A stretch of 64,000 nt of DNA, taken from NCBI GenBank assembly GCA_029990175.1, contig JARKIP010000053.1, positions 17,440,001-17,504,000 of the forward strand, read 5' to 3'. This document shows positions 1 to 12,314 of the stretch, one piece after another. The translations under genes were made by a program, and so were the position numbers. Source of the stretch: Petunia secreta. Its lineage: Eukaryota; Streptophyta; Magnoliopsida; Solanales; Solanaceae. The stretch's first letter is position 1, and each line of letters opens with the position of its first letter. The notes under the pieces were generated by a model. That model made no database searches. It was not told the DNA's origin and saw nothing but the letters and a program-made list of their open reading frames with translations.

Positions 1-21
1 AGGCCATTTTATACTGCATCA
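1..21 (-). repeat. Start of 3' LTR (cut by window edge)
   Basis: On the minus strand these bases repeat the first bases of the 5' LTR at 4974. The LTR starts TGATGCAG and is preceded by a purine-rich tract, as expected for a 3' LTR. Confidence 0.75.
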
Positions 22-34
22 TCCTCCCCTTCTT
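22..34 (-). other. Polypurine tract
   Basis: On the minus strand the bases read aagaaggggagga and lie directly before the LTR start. This is the usual plus-strand primer site of an LTR retroelement. Confidence 0.65.
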
Positions 35-106
35 GAAAGGATTTCGTCCTCGAAATCGAACCATCAAAACCTACAATCAAAACAAGCACAACCAAAACGT
101 CCTACT

Positions 107-3038
107 TCACAAGTAGGTTAGCTTAACAAGAATAAGTGCGAGTGGTGTGGAAAACACACTCTTGTGATAGAGCCAAGCATCAATACCTAATAAAAAGTGT
201 ATGTTCCCAAAGGAGACAACAAGGTCTTGGCTCGACAAGAACAAGCACACAATTTCAAAACAAGCAAAGAGATCAAAGTCATGCAATACATAGCAATCAA
301 ATGTCCTATGACCCCTAAGCTTGCCATCAACACACCAAGCCTCCAAATCAAGTTTATCACAATGTGACACATCGGCTTTGGCATGCTCAACACTCAAGGT
401 GTGCTCAACATATGGGATGGAGTAAGTAAAATAGTTCAATGCAAAACTAACATCGACTACTCCGCTCCCTTTCTTAGAAGCACTCCTACACACACCAAGA
501 GGTACCTCCTCACCTCCAAATACTCCCCCAAGATAACCCTCGTCACTAGACAAACTCCCAAGTGAGGTCTCAAACAACGGATTATCTATAGAGTTAGGCA
601 TTCCAATCCACGGAGGTCCAAATTCATACTCTACTCTAGCTTTATACAATTCACCATTTTCATTGAAGTTGCCCTCATACAAAGGATTAGCATAGGCACA
701 CTTCTCAAGTTCATTGGCAAGCAAAGGTGAAGTTCTCAAACTAGAGACAACATCGACACTTGAGGAGTCACCGAACACAAGTCGATCGATCTCATTCTCA
801 AGAGACCCCTAAAGGTTACAACTCTCCTCACTACGACACAAGATGCCACCATTATCAATTAAGCATTCAAAGGGAAGAATAAGATTATCATGCAATTCAT
901 CTTCACCTTTATCAAATATGGGTGGGGTGTCATAACAAGGTTCACAAACAAGGTCAACTTCAACATCTTCACTAAAGAGAGGTTCAATGAAAACCGAGCT
1001 CACATCATGATGTGGCTTTTCAACCCTCTCAACTAGTGGTTCAATTTCACACACAAGTTGACACGAAGGCTCTACACTAGTTGCAAACACATTATACTCA
1101 TGCAAATCATCAACTAGCATAGAGTTGTTACAAACACTAACACAAGACAAGGAAGTAATAGGCTCATGGGAAGAAGAACTAACACTTACACTTGAGTCGC
1201 ATCCAGGCTCACTCAATGTACTTGAAGCGTCATGGCTAGCTTCTCCTCCTCGTAGCTCACATTTGGCATCTCCTTCACCTTGTCTTTCCATCACGGAACA
1301 TGGTTGAGGCTCTACCGGCTTACCTCCAAGAATCCCTACAAAAGAATTCAAGCACATAGAAGAAAAAGATAAAGGGTTAAGGTTAGAATAAGGGGTGTCC
1401 TCACTCTCAATTTTTCTTTTTCCCTCTTTCTTTTCCCTCATTTTTTTTCCAAGGTCGGGTGTAGATTCGGGTGGTGACAACCCACTCACATCACTCAACA
1501 CAACCTCTCCTTTTTCCACTCGAGAGTTGTCACCGGTCGCTCCCTTAATCCTCTAAATCTTTTGTCTCTCAAATTCGGGCGAATTGGGACGAGGCCCAAG
1601 AATACCCATAGCCGGAGTAGGTGGACTTTTCACGTCAACCCGGAATCTAGGACTAGGAGACTCATCACTTGATGCCTCCTTCTTCTTCGTTGGTGAACCA
1701 CTTGGTTTTGCAATTTGTGGTTGGTTCACCTTGTTGACAATTGCTAACTCTTTTCTAGCACTTGTCCCACCACTTCTTGTAATTGTAGGACTTCTCGTTT
1801 GCACCTTTTCAACCATGGAATGAAGTTCTTGCTCCTTGCTCCTTTGCCTAGCCAAAGAAGGGGCGCTAGTAGGCACTCGGCTCCTTGCCCACTCTTTGCC
1901 CTACGCCCACAAGATACGCACCCTTCACCACACTATATTGCACCCTCTTCTTCTCCAACCACGGCTCACCCATCCACACATCAACATGACGCATGGGATA
2001 CATATCACACCAAACATAGCATTTATAACCTCTATGAGATATGAGTACTCGAACCTCCTTAGAAACCCACACTCCATCATACTCATAAGGATGCTCTAGC
2101 TTATGGCATGGTATCCTAAGCCTATCAACCAAAGAGGTGCTAATACAATTGGCATCGGTACCACCAATCTTGAGCAAGTATCCTCCAATACCATCTACCT
2201 CAACAACGAACCTACATCTACCCAAGTCTTGCACATTGGCACCCAAATGAGAATTTGGACGCCCACAAGTGTCAACACCAACAACTTGGGTCTTCCTTAT
2301 CCCTCCACTAGTGGCAACACCACTAGAACAACCTCCACTTCCCGTCACTCTCCCAACATTAGCAATGTTGTTGGAAGTCAACGAAGGAACCTCGCCATGG
2401 AACCCATAAGTGCCTCTCGCCTTGGTTCCATAGCTCATAGCACTACTCCTACTACAACCATCCACGCCCCTCACGGCATACATCCCCTTTGTAGCAAAAG
2501 CAACACCATTTCTCATACCATCCTCCACATGGGAATTAGAAGCATTAGGCCGCTTAGCGTACCTAGAAGACACAAGCTTCTTCTTTCCCACGGAACAACC
2601 ACCACCACCTCCCATACTAATGGAAGGTCTTCTACTACTCCCTTGTACACCGTTAGCAACACTAAGAGAAGATGCATTAGAATAACCCATATGTTCAACA
2701 TCATCATCAACTCTACCTATGTCACTATCATCAATATCAAATTCTTCACAAGAAGAGTAAGTAGGATCATATTACCTTGAAGCGTCACCATCATCGATTT
2801 CTTGACTAGAAGCATAGGTATCATCACATTCTTCATCACAAGCCTCATAGTCTTCATCAATCTCACGATCATCATAGTGAACCGCTTCATCAACATAGGA
2901 GCCATGGTTTCCATCATCATAGTAATGGTCATCATCACCCTCACAGGAACCGTAGTCTCCATCATCACCATACGAGTCATAGCAACTCGCATCATCGCCA
3001 CATGAGCCATAATCCCCACATTCATCATTATCCGACAT
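107..3038 (-). pseudogene. Gag/protease-like polyprotein remnant
   Basis: A minus-strand reading frame runs about 2.9 kb with an in-frame TAA near 2772, one frame change near 1870, a TAG near 1553 and a TAG near 809. It starts MSDNDE and opens with a very acidic Asp/Glu/Tyr/Ser-rich stretch of about 90 residues, followed by a Gly/Ser-rich part. A retropepsin-like segment lies about 1900-2130: GTDANCISTSLVDRLRIP and later WCDMYPMRHVDVWMGEPWL match the plant gypsy protease/linker pattern, but the usual D-S/T-G reads D-A-N. The downstream 1.7 kb is Ser/Glu-rich and unrecognised. No zinc knuckle or polymerase was found. The family call rests on the protease-like segment and the LTR context. The nonsense codons are compatible with C-to-T decay of CAA and CAG. 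Confidence 0.65.
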
Positions 3039-4155
3039 TGTTGTAATCACCAATAACAAAACCTCCCAAAAGTCACTCCCTCACGTGTATCACTCAATAT
3101 ATGAACACTCAAGAGCGAGGCCTTATCAACTTGGGAACCAAGGTAATCATATCCAAGTTAAAGTTCGGAGTGGAATTAATGAGACTCGATGTACGGACGG
3201 CTATTTAAAGTGCGCACTTGAGGCCAAAAGGAGTTCTACGACTCTTCTTTGAATTTTAATCTCCTCTACGCACGAATACCTAATATGCTAAAGGATTAGT
3301 GTCTTTCAAGTAGGTCAATTACCTTCAAAACACTAACCAAGAGGTACGGTGGAAAACGAGACACAAAAGACTCGACTCGAATTGGCACCAAACGGATTTA
3401 GAATCGGATGAAATTTTGTTTGTGATCTACAAACTCATCATATTTAATGGTCCAATTGGAGTTTAGATGTTTGGAAACTGTTCGGGAGTCGTTGCAATAT
3501 TCTATCCCAAATCTGGAAATCTGGAAAATTGTTTCTTCTTCGCTATCACGTGCGACACAGCGCAATCACGAAGAACAAAATTTCAAAATTTTAATTTTTC
3601 TCTTCGCTGTCGGAGCCTATCTCTTCGCGATCGCAAAGGGATAAAAATTTCCAAGCGCTATCGCGTGAGAGCCTGCGCGATCGCGCAGGTCTGCAGTCCA
3701 GAACCAGAATTCGACTGCAACTTCAGTTTTTGGCACACAAAATCACCCCAACTCGACTTTTACTCAGTTCCAACGATACCCAATGGTGTTTTCAACTATA
3801 ACAACCAACTCCCAATGGTTTTAAACCTCTAGCAAACAACAACAACGCTTCGATTCAAGTTTGAAGTATTTTCAAGAAATTCTCAACTTTTGGAATTGAT
3901 TTTTGAGTTTTTGAATCGTTACACCAAAACACGAGATATAGGTATCAAAACAACGGGAATACAACAAGGAACAAACCCCAATACTTTTTAACACTCGGGG
4001 ATTCATATCCAACCCGCTCGACCAAATTTTGTCAAGTTTTCTAGTTTTTCAATTTTTTTGTTTTTCTTCAGTTTTTCAAGAACATCACAACAACAACAAT
4101 GATACTAACACGATGAACAAGGAACGGGGGTTTGTAAGAACATAACCCGAGCCTT
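3039..4155 (-). other. 5' leader of the non-autonomous element
   Basis: This noncoding stretch lies between the primer binding site and the acidic reading frame. It holds two exact GCGATCGC palindromes and several near copies (about 3540-3690). No credible gene was seen on either strand. Confidence 0.55.
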
Positions 4156-4167
4156 GCTCTGATACCA
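4156..4167 (-). other. Primer binding site, tRNA-Met type
   Basis: The minus strand reads TGGTATCAGAGC two bases after the LTR end. This is the standard complement of the 3' end of plant initiator tRNA-Met. Confidence 0.88.
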
Positions 4168-4169
4168 AC

Positions 4170-4974
4170 TGATGCAATGCAAAATACGCGGAAGCTACAA
4201 ATGATACAAACAATGCAGAAGCGATAAAAGATAACAAGAAATCGAGACTAGGAAGGCAAGAAAGTAGAAGAAATAATCGAATTCAATTTACTAACGTTAA
4301 TTGAATTCAAAAGGGAGAAGGGAAACTCGAACCTTACAATGGAATCAAACTAGGTGTCGATCTCCATAGGTTCCAAGTCGAGACATACACGAGCCTCGGG
4401 CTCAAACAAGAAGGGCTCGGCCTCTTCAATGTTCTCTCTCAATTCTATCTTCTAAACAATGGCTAACTACTGAAAATGAAGAGCCAAAATGCTACTTATA
4501 CATTTACAATGTTAAATGGACAAAATTTGCCCCTGGAGCTGATTCTGGTCCTCTGATCAAGTTCCCTTCATCGCGATCGCGCCAGGAGGGTCGCGATCGC
4601 GCAGATCATTCTTCCAGGCATCGCGATCGCGTTACTTGTGACGCTGTCGCGCAGAGATCGAACGGCCAAGACTTCACTCCTCGCGATCGCACGAGATCAA
4701 CGCTGTCGCGCAAGGCAATATACTCCTCTTCGCAATCGCGTGAGGCATGGTCGCGATCGCGAAGACCAATTGTCCTCCGGCAGGCAGTGAGCTCCCAGTG
4801 TGCTCCCCTGTTTTGCCCTGTTTTGGGCTGCCCTGTTTCCTGCCCTGTTTCCTCCGTCCTCGGCGCTCCAATGCACGATCTTCAAGACATTTTCGGAGGC
4901 CTTGACTCGTCTCACTTGTGCTCTCGAGCTTTGGCTTTTGATGGTTGTCGTTTAGGCCATTTTATACTGCATCA
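4170..4974 (-). repeat. 5' LTR, 805 bp
   Basis: The block is bounded by TGATGCA and TGCATCA and lies next to the primer binding site. Its outer end recurs at position 1. The part at 4565-4765 is strikingly CpG-rich with five exact GCGATCGC palindromes. A five-base target duplication cannot be tested because the other LTR is cut off. Confidence 0.82.
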
Positions 4975-6228
4975 GAGGTACAACAATGATGTTGTGCAAA
5001 ATTGGCTACCCAGGGGCCATTCTCTTGCCTATTTCCTCCCTGTGTGCATTGCATCATGTTTAGGTCTAGATAAAAAATAGTTCTGAGTTATTTCTTCTGT
5101 TAAAACTTAGCATGGTTAAATTCCCACTTCACCTGAAGATCTGTACACTTTAGAAGCCCAGAAGCATGATTAATTAAGGTCATTATTTGATAAACAGGGG
5201 TTATATGTGTTCTTCTTGCTTAAATGAGACTATTCCTGAAAATCGAACTCGCTCCTCTTTTGCATAAACAGTCTAGGCCCAAAAAATATTTTTCAAAAGG
5301 GCCTCTTATATGTTTAAACTGATTTGAAACATTTACTATTGCCCTTATGCACTAATCTAATAATGTATAAGGGTGTATAAAGTAATAGGGGTCGTTTATA
5401 TGCTTTAAAACTACGTATTTTGAAGTATGATCATCATTTAGATCATGTATTTTCATGCGTATATCCACATATATGTATTATTACGTGCGACAACCCATTA
5501 TTTGCATTTATGTGCTTTCGTGATCTTTTTTTTCAAAAAAAAATCTCCTCTTCCTATATATATTTTCAAAGCTCGACCCCCAACACAAAAAAAGCCATTA
5601 AGGTTAGAGCTCGACAATTAATGACGAGTCACACCGATCCTAAATGAGCCAACATTTTGTTTTCAAAACAAACCCCTTTCGGTTTCCTTATTAAATCTGA
5701 AATTATTTTCAAAATAGGATATTTATGCAAATATTCTTTTCAAAGTGTGTTAACTACATATGTAAGCTGAAATGGAATATCCATTTGTGTTATAACCTTT
5801 GTTACGATTAGGCTTTTGACATTAGAGGCCGTGGACACGACTAGGCTCAATACCTAGGCCGAATATGAAAGTCATTTGCATATATAAGTATATTATATCT
5901 CTAGTTAAAATGCTAAATTCCCAAGTTAGTATGATAATGTACGCTGTTTATATCCCAAAAATAAGACTCGGACGGTAACTACTTTTGGTGGGACTCGGGG
6001 AAATGCCTAACACCTTCTTCCCTGAGTCACTTGGACTTCTTACCCACATAGAATCTCTGAAATAGACTAGTAGACCTATGTAACTTGACTTTAGACATTA
6101 GGTGACCTAATACGCCTTAGAAATTATATTAGGTGGCGACTCCAACATATAAACTCAAATGAGTTCACCCAGTCAAATCCGAAACCTGACTCGCCTCGAG
6201 TTGAGTCCAAAATCAGGTATGATAGAAT
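4975..6228 (+). repeat. Remaining part of a Tat/Ogre-type 5' LTR
   Basis: No gene is visible. Near the right end the text carries phrases found in Tat-lineage LTRs, such as the aggtggcgactcc segment at about 6130, which recurs in the LTR ending at 22091. It ends a few bases before a primer-binding-site-like segment. The left end is cut by the LTR element finishing at 4974, so that element probably inserted here. Confidence 0.5.
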
Positions 6229-6246
6229 GGCTACTCCGTTGGGGAT
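6229..6246 (+). other. Primer binding site of the plus-strand Tat-like element
   Basis: TGGCTACTCCGTTGGGGA is close to TGGCGACTCCGCTGGGGA, the tRNA-complementary segment used by Tat/Ogre elements (recalled as tRNA-Arg). A better-preserved copy lies on the minus strand at 22071-22087. Confidence 0.6.
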
Positions 6247-6870
6247 ACTCAAAGTCATAACCACAACGAGTCTTTATTTTTGGGATTTATTTAATTATTA
6301 TCTTGTTATTCCTTATTATCATTGTCGAACTAACTTGGTTTCCTTTTTTGTTTTTTTCTTTCTTTTTGCTTTATTTATTTACTGTATTATTTATGTGACA
6401 TTTTGCATACTTCACTCATACTCCCCCACTCCTGGGAAACGACACTTCACACACACACGGCGATTACGTGGATCCCACATTCGTTTCACCACCAAAACAC
6501 CTTTTAAGAGGGACATGTTGGAATATAGTTGGTCCGTGGTACAGCCAACAATTTTAAATGATCCCGCTCCTTGGCCGTCCGCCTTGGGGAACCGTGTCTA
6601 AAATTACACCACTTTTCTGTTGTAATGAGCATGCATCATGCCGTAAGTGGGGCTCCCCGTGAGCCGACTAGTTTTCAACTTGTCCAAACTACCTGAACGG
6701 GTTTTTTGACCCCAAAGGGACGTTTAGACATGATTATGTGCATTTAAGAGAGGAGAAAAGAAAAGAGAGAAAAAAAGTGAGACAAGAATGGAAGCACATT
6801 TTGATTTGTTCAATTATTCTCAAATGGGACGGGGTTTTAAATTTTATTTCTTCTTTATTTTTAGGTCACA
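6247..6870 (+). other. 5' leader with possible splice acceptor
   Basis: Noncoding sequence between the primer binding site and the first ORF1. It ends in a T-rich tract and TTTTTAG six bases before the ATG at 6871, like a 3' splice site. The second ORF1 copy has the same arrangement. Confidence 0.4.
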
Positions 6871-8407
6871 ATGAGTCAAAAGTTTCATCATTTTGGAATG
6901 ACTATGGGCGCACCTCCTTTGTTAGCTCGTTGGTGGAACAACCTGTCACTAGGAGAGCAAACCGAAGTACGTCAACACTTGGGTCACTTGGTGTCACTGT
7001 TAGAAATGGAACCATGTAGGGAGATGATCGGAGCAGCAGTGTCGCTTTGGGATGAAGAATTGAACGTGTTTAGGTTGGGGACATTGAATTAACACCTTTG
7101 TTCGAAGAAATAGGGGGCTTTGTGTTACACTCGGGGTTAGACAAACATCGTTGGCAAGAGGATCGCATACTAGCACCTAGCGTCCCTACAGCTGACGAGT
7201 TTCGTAAGAAGTTAGTGATGGTAGCAAGTGTGGACGTGGGATTTTTACAATAAAAGAAGATCCATTTTTCCTATTTTTACACTCGGTTTGGGCATTTGAG
7301 GGCGTATGACAGTCATAAGTAAGAGTTTGAGTCCTATAGTGATTGGAGGAGGGCTAGACCACTTGCATTTGCTATTGGTTTCCTAGGAGTGATGGTTTTC
7401 TCCAAGAGTTCAAATCACGACATATGTTCAAGACTTGTCATGGTTGCCGATGCAGTGTTCAACAGAATTGATGGTTATCGTTATACCATAGTTCCTATGA
7501 TAGTAGTATAATTTATCGAGCTTTGGGTTGTTGCAAGAGAGGAGGGAGATACTTCTAAGGGTGTAATATTTTACTACAAGCATGGTTCAAAGAACATTTA
7601 AGGAAAGCAAGAGGTGTGCAAGCATTGTCCAGACCGACGGGTTGCAACTACTTGATTGGGGAACGGTATGGGGTTTCAAAACTAAAACAGACAAGCAGCA
7701 CAGAGAAGTGGGTAAAATTGTTCGAAGACATAGCGGAGGACTCGATTCAGTGGTTGTTCACTTAGTTTCCTTCATCAGATTTCATCATTAGTTCTGAGAA
7801 GGCATCCTTTGTGATACTTATGGGGTCAAGAGGCCTTCAACCTTACCAACCATTAAGAGTGATGAGGCAAGCAGGGAGGAAGCAAATCATACCATTGATA
7901 CCAGACACGAAAGACTATCAGTTTGACTATATTGAAGATGTTGTTCCAAAGGTCAAGAGCATTAGGAAGTCATGGGTAAAAAGACAAGTCATGGAAGAAG
8001 CATCGGTGGCACCTGATATATACAACGCTGGATGCGAACCAAACTATAAAAGCTGGTTACGCTCTAGTGTAAAGGGAAATGTGGTAGTGGGGCCAAGTCG
8101 TGGAAATAACATAAGAGATCGTGAGGAAGATGCTCAAATTTGGTACCGAGAGTTCATGTTGAAAGCAGTCGAGATGGATAAGGAAAACAAAGAAGAGATT
8201 GAAGTATGGAAGAAGCGTACATTAGAACTAGAGGAAAAGATAGAGGCATTGGAAACAAAAATTGAGCAATGGAATTCAGAGTGTGCAGAGATAGACATCT
8301 TACACTTGGTAGCAGCCAAAGGATACTTAACCAGAGCTATGGAAGAAGTCAAGGAGATTACACGAGAAGCAAAGAGGGACAAGATGGAAAGGGAGTGTGC
8401 TGCCTAG
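6871..8407 (+). pseudogene. Tat/Ogre ORF1-like protein, first copy, broken
   Basis: The frame opens MSQKFHHFG and continues through WWNNLSLGEQTEVRQHLGHL and AAVSLWDEELNVF. The pattern LxxLxxLVxL, AAxxxWD, ELTPLxEEIGG is shared with the copies at 8755 and on the minus strand at 30583. It is broken by a frame change near 7080 and several stops between 7250 and 7810. A 198-residue open stretch follows (7811-8407) with a Glu/Lys-rich coiled-coil region. ORF1 proteins of Tat elements have no established function; the fold may be related to plant-mobile-type domains, which I cannot confirm. Confidence 0.6.
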
Positions 8408-8754
8408 TCAAAGTGTCTTTTTCATTTCTCTTTCTCTTGTACTTTACTTTTCCAAAAGTTATCATGTACTGATTTTCAAATTTTGGGGAATTTATGAGAA
8501 TAATTCGCAACAAAATGCGTATTCATTTTCTTTGAATAATGACCAACCTAGGAAGGCTATATGTCCTTGGCATGCAATAGTCCATTAGTAAACCTACGCC
8601 AAACGTCAACAGGGTTTTTAACCCAAAAATTGACAAATTGTATCTCTGCATTGATTCGAAGAAACATTTGCACAAAACATTGATTGTCTGTTTAAACATG
8701 ATCAAAACTATAAGGATGTTTTGGTCTTTACATTTCTTGTTTTGTTTTCAGACA
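8408..8754 (+). other. Spacer between the two ORF1 copies
   Basis: Noncoding, T-rich toward its right end. It finishes with TTTTGTTTTCAG four bases before the ATG at 8755, which looks like a splice acceptor. Confidence 0.4.
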
Positions 8755-10478
8755 ATGGCTACAAAGGGTACTCTCCAATTTGAGGTCGTCTCCCGACCTC
8801 CTCACTTGATCAGACTTTGGTGGGAAGATTTGGCCATTGTCAGCAAAGCTCATGTTCAAAAGATGTTGGGAGAGTTGGTAGCTCTTAAAAATTACACTGC
8901 CATGACTGGTTTGGTTGAAGCTGCTACACATTTCTGGGACTACAAAAGGGTTGTGTTTCATTTCAATAGTTTCGAATTGGCAGCAATGTTAGAAGAATTT
9001 GGAGGGTTAGCAGGGTTAGAGCCTGGACTCGAGACTATTATTTATCCCCGAGACGTGGAACCTAAGGAGTTCATTGAATTGCTGGGGGCCCCTTATGATC
9101 CATATGGCGAGGGAGTGCATGATGGGAAAGTCACGTTGGAATACTTGCATTCTAGATTTGGAGATCCAACACTTAAAAATGAATGGGCTGGGGCGTGGGA
9201 GATTCAAGATTGGGAGTGGACTGAATCCAACGCTTTCATCATTGCGGTCGGGAACACTAAAGGCGCTTGCTCTGGGCGCTAGGGGCCGTTGCTCACGCAA
9301 GCGAAAGGGTGTTTTGGAGCACTAAGGGCGACTTTCCTCGGAAGCATGGTTTTCCCCGAGAAAGGAGGTAAGATTGACATAAGGCTAGGGAGAGTAGTAG
9401 GGGGGCTGTGGAAAGGTGTTTTCAAACGTCAAGTAAGTTTGGTTCCGATGATTTTGGGGGAAGTTTATAGGGCCTTAACCAAATGTAGAAGAGCAGGAAA
9501 CTTCTTCGAGGGGTGTAACTTGTTTCTGCAAATATGGTTGATAGAACACTTGCATAGCATCCCTGCCAGCCTTATAGCAACAAAACCATCTTGGAACGGA
9601 GGGATCCGTTCGCATAATACCCGTATGGCTAGAACAGTGGCATGGGAATACCCCGCAGACATGGAAGGTTGGTACACCAAGCTCGAAGAATTACAAGAGG
9701 TACAATGGGTGATTAAAAATTGTGCTAGTTTCGTTGTCTCCATACAAGGTCAAGATCACCTTTCTTGACATTGATTGGATTTCGAGGAACTCATCACTAT
9801 GTTCCTCTAAGGATCCTCCGGAAAGTGGGAATGACACAACAAACTGCGCAGTTGACTGAGGGAAGAAGTTTAAACGTTGACATAAAGGACATCGAGCATC
9901 CAATTGTTCTCACCATCTTGACAATGTGGGAGAAAAGGCTTACTATGCAATTTTGCCATGGTCCTGACAGTAGGGTGAACCCCATAGCTACCCTGGCTTA
10001 CCCTTAGTGGCTCAGCGAAGCTAAGGCGAAGTATCAATCAAAGACTACACTAAAAAGGAAAGCCAAAGCTCCAATTGCTGCTGAAAAATACAAGAAGCTG
10101 AAGCACGAGTTTGACCAAAGAAAGAAGGAGTTAAGGGTGACACAAGAGAGGGAGATGAGGAGACAATACAAAGATAAGATTAAAGGGGACGAGCTCAAAT
10201 ATTGGACCGGCAAAGTCATGACCGCAAGGCACACTTCTGGGAATTTACAAGATTTGCTCAAAGGATGGGGAGAGTATTTTAAGATAGTACCACTGGAAGA
10301 GAAGGAAGCAAGAGGATTAGAAATCTGTGAGTTCCTCGTAAAAGCTCTGGGTGACATGGAGGCTGGGAAAGACCGGCTGGAAACATTTGCTGATCCTCCG
10401 CTCATTAGCCTGGTTCACAAACCCAAGGAGGAAGCCAAAGAGGAGAAGGAAAAGGAAGACGCTAGAATTGATATTTGA
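8755..10478 (+). pseudogene. Tat/Ogre ORF1-like protein, second copy, broken
   Basis: The ATG at 8755 starts MATKGTLQFEVVSRPPHL, then LWWEDLAIV, MLGELVALKN, EAATHFWDYKRVVFHF and LEEFGGLAGL, the same layout as the copy at 6871. It stays open to about 9282, then shifts frame near 9280 and again near 9765. The second part holds LFLQIWLIEHLHSIP and the third a GFRGTHHYVPLRILRKVG segment followed by a Lys/Glu-rich coiled-coil tail to 10478. An in-frame TAG lies near 10006. It is a diverged paralogue of the first copy, not a recent duplicate. Confidence 0.65.
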
Positions 10479-10826
10479 AACTGAAGTCTCTTTGCTTGGC
10501 ACCTAGTCTAGTCGTATCGATTCAAGTCGTCTTGTCCTTTATTTATTGTCGTTTTCATCTTAATCGAGTCATTAGTGGTTGTAATAAAGCCAAGCAAAAT
10601 AAATAAAATTTCGTTATTTTTGGATTTTTAGAATGGTGATAATCATGTTTCTTCAAACGAAATGATGTGTTTGGTGCAAACGTTACTTCGAATCCACGAT
10701 AGGCCCACCTCTGGCACAAAAGAGGTCGCATGCATGATAGGGCGCGATTTTATTCAATCTAACATATACTCACATTTTTCTCTTCTTGGTTTGATGTGTC
10801 AGTTCCCAAGTCCCTGAAAGTTTGGT
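10479..10826 (+). other. Spacer between ORF1 and gag
   Basis: Noncoding. No separate gene seen; probably leader to the gag frame. Confidence 0.4.
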
Positions 10827-12314
10827 TTGTGCATTCTAGCCGTGTCGCAATACCGGTTGAGATCCAAAGGATCAATTCCAACACCTCCCCCGTTACCTAC
10901 AAGGACAAGGACGAGACGAAATATCATCGCTGAATTCGACAAAGTTGGAAATGGAACTCCTGAGAAGCAAGGCGTGGTCGCCTATGAAAACTATGCTAAG
11001 CTGGAGCAGAGGTTGCTTGAATTGGAAAATAGGATCCCTCTGCCCCGCACTGATGAGATCACTGAACCGAACCAAACCAAACTGCTCGCCCTCACGGCAA
11101 AGATCCACTTTACCCCAAAAGAGACCTTCCTTACCCTACCCATACTGCACCGCTAAAAGCACCACAAAACAACTTACCCGCCTTCACCGTTGAAACCCAT
11201 ACTCCAAGGCGCTAAGGGAACCAGAGGGTTAGCTTATCAGGATCTCTGCTTGTATCCTGACTTGAGACTACTTGAAGGCTACAAGACACCCAAGTTCAAC
11301 ATGTTCGATGGCAGTGGAGACCCAATGGCTCATTTAAGATCTTACTGTGACAAGTTGATTGGGGTTGGACATGATGAAAAGATTCGCATGCAGTTGTTCG
11401 ACCGCAGTCTGACTGGAGATGCGCTAGTATGGCACTCTAAGCAACAAACAAAGAGGTGGACGAGCTTGGAAGTAATGGTCAGGGACTTTGTTGATAGTTT
11501 TGGGCATAACACTGACGCTATGCCTGATCGGTTCTACCTAGAGAAGCTAAAGAATAAGCGCACTGAGACTTTTAGAGAGTTCGCAACTAGATGGAGGGCT
11601 GAAGCTGCCAAAGTCAAACCTCCCATGGAAGACGCTGAGATAAAGGCGACTTTCATCCGCATACAAGAAGATGTCTTTTTCGACAAGATGCTGAACCTGC
11701 AAGACAAGAAGTTCGGAGAATTGATCAAGATTTGTGACATGGTCGATGATGGACTCTAGACTGTAAGGATTGTTAGCATGGCCGCATTACAAGCCGCTAA
11801 CAAAGCCTTACAAGCTGGTAGCACTACCACCTCGAGAAAGAAGAAGGACGGCGTCTCCTTCGTGGCCGCATCACTTGACCACTCCCCTACGCACAACCAC
11901 TACTACCAAACACCTCCTTCCTCCTACCCATACATACCACCCACATCCATTTACTCAGTCTATGACACCCAGCCCATGTACCAAAATCTACCGCCACAAA
12001 GACCAACATATCCGCAAAGTCCTAACTACCAAAATACCAACACCTATTCACCAAGGCCTTACGCCAATAACAACCCAAGACCCAAAAAGAACTACACCCC
12101 ATTGGGTGAATCTCGTACTCAGTTGTTCGAGAGACTTAAAGCAGCTGGTCATATACAACCTGTGCCATTCAAAATGCCTGATAGGATGACACCCTATTTC
12201 GATGAAACCAAAACCTGCGCCTATCACTCTGGAGGGCCTGGTCATGATACTAAAAAGTGCTACGCCTTGAGGGACAAAATACAAGACTTGATCGACCAAA
12301 AGGCGATACACTGA
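10827..12314 (+). pseudogene. Gag of the Tat-like element, two internal stops
   Basis: One continuous frame with a TAA at 11154 and a TAG at 11757. The central part (about 11190-11760) is a retrotransposon gag domain: FNMFDGSGDPMAHLRSYCDKL, then FDRSLTGDALVWHSKQQ, FVDSFGHN and TFREFATRWRAEAAKV follow the usual plant gypsy gag order. A Pro/Tyr-rich linker follows, then TPLGESRTQLFERLKAAG and a zinc-knuckle-like CAYHSGGPGHDTKKC before YALRDKIQDLIDQ. These are standard Tat-lineage gag landmarks. The exact start is uncertain; translation may begin upstream as part of a polyprotein. Confidence 0.82.

Larger units (their letters stand above)
1..4974 (-). mobile_element. Non-autonomous LTR retroelement, gag/protease-like only
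   Basis: The two ends of this stretch share the same sequence: the first 21 bases match the outer end of the block finishing at 4974. Read on the minus strand the order is 5' LTR (4970s down to 4170), a tRNA-Met-type primer binding site, a roughly 1.1-kb leader, one long broken reading frame, a purine-rich tract (about 22-34) and the start of the 3' LTR, which runs off the left edge. The interior is only about 4.1 kb and shows no reverse transcriptase, RNase H or integrase signature, so it could not move alone. The phrase just before the purine tract (ttcgaggacgaaat on the minus strand) is typical of the end of plant Ty3/gypsy interiors. Confidence 0.8.

Noticed and set aside
2717..3028. Met/Thr-rich frame on the minus strand
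   Set aside because: It is an out-of-phase shadow of the acidic gag-like frame (codon-biased GAT/GAC repeats).
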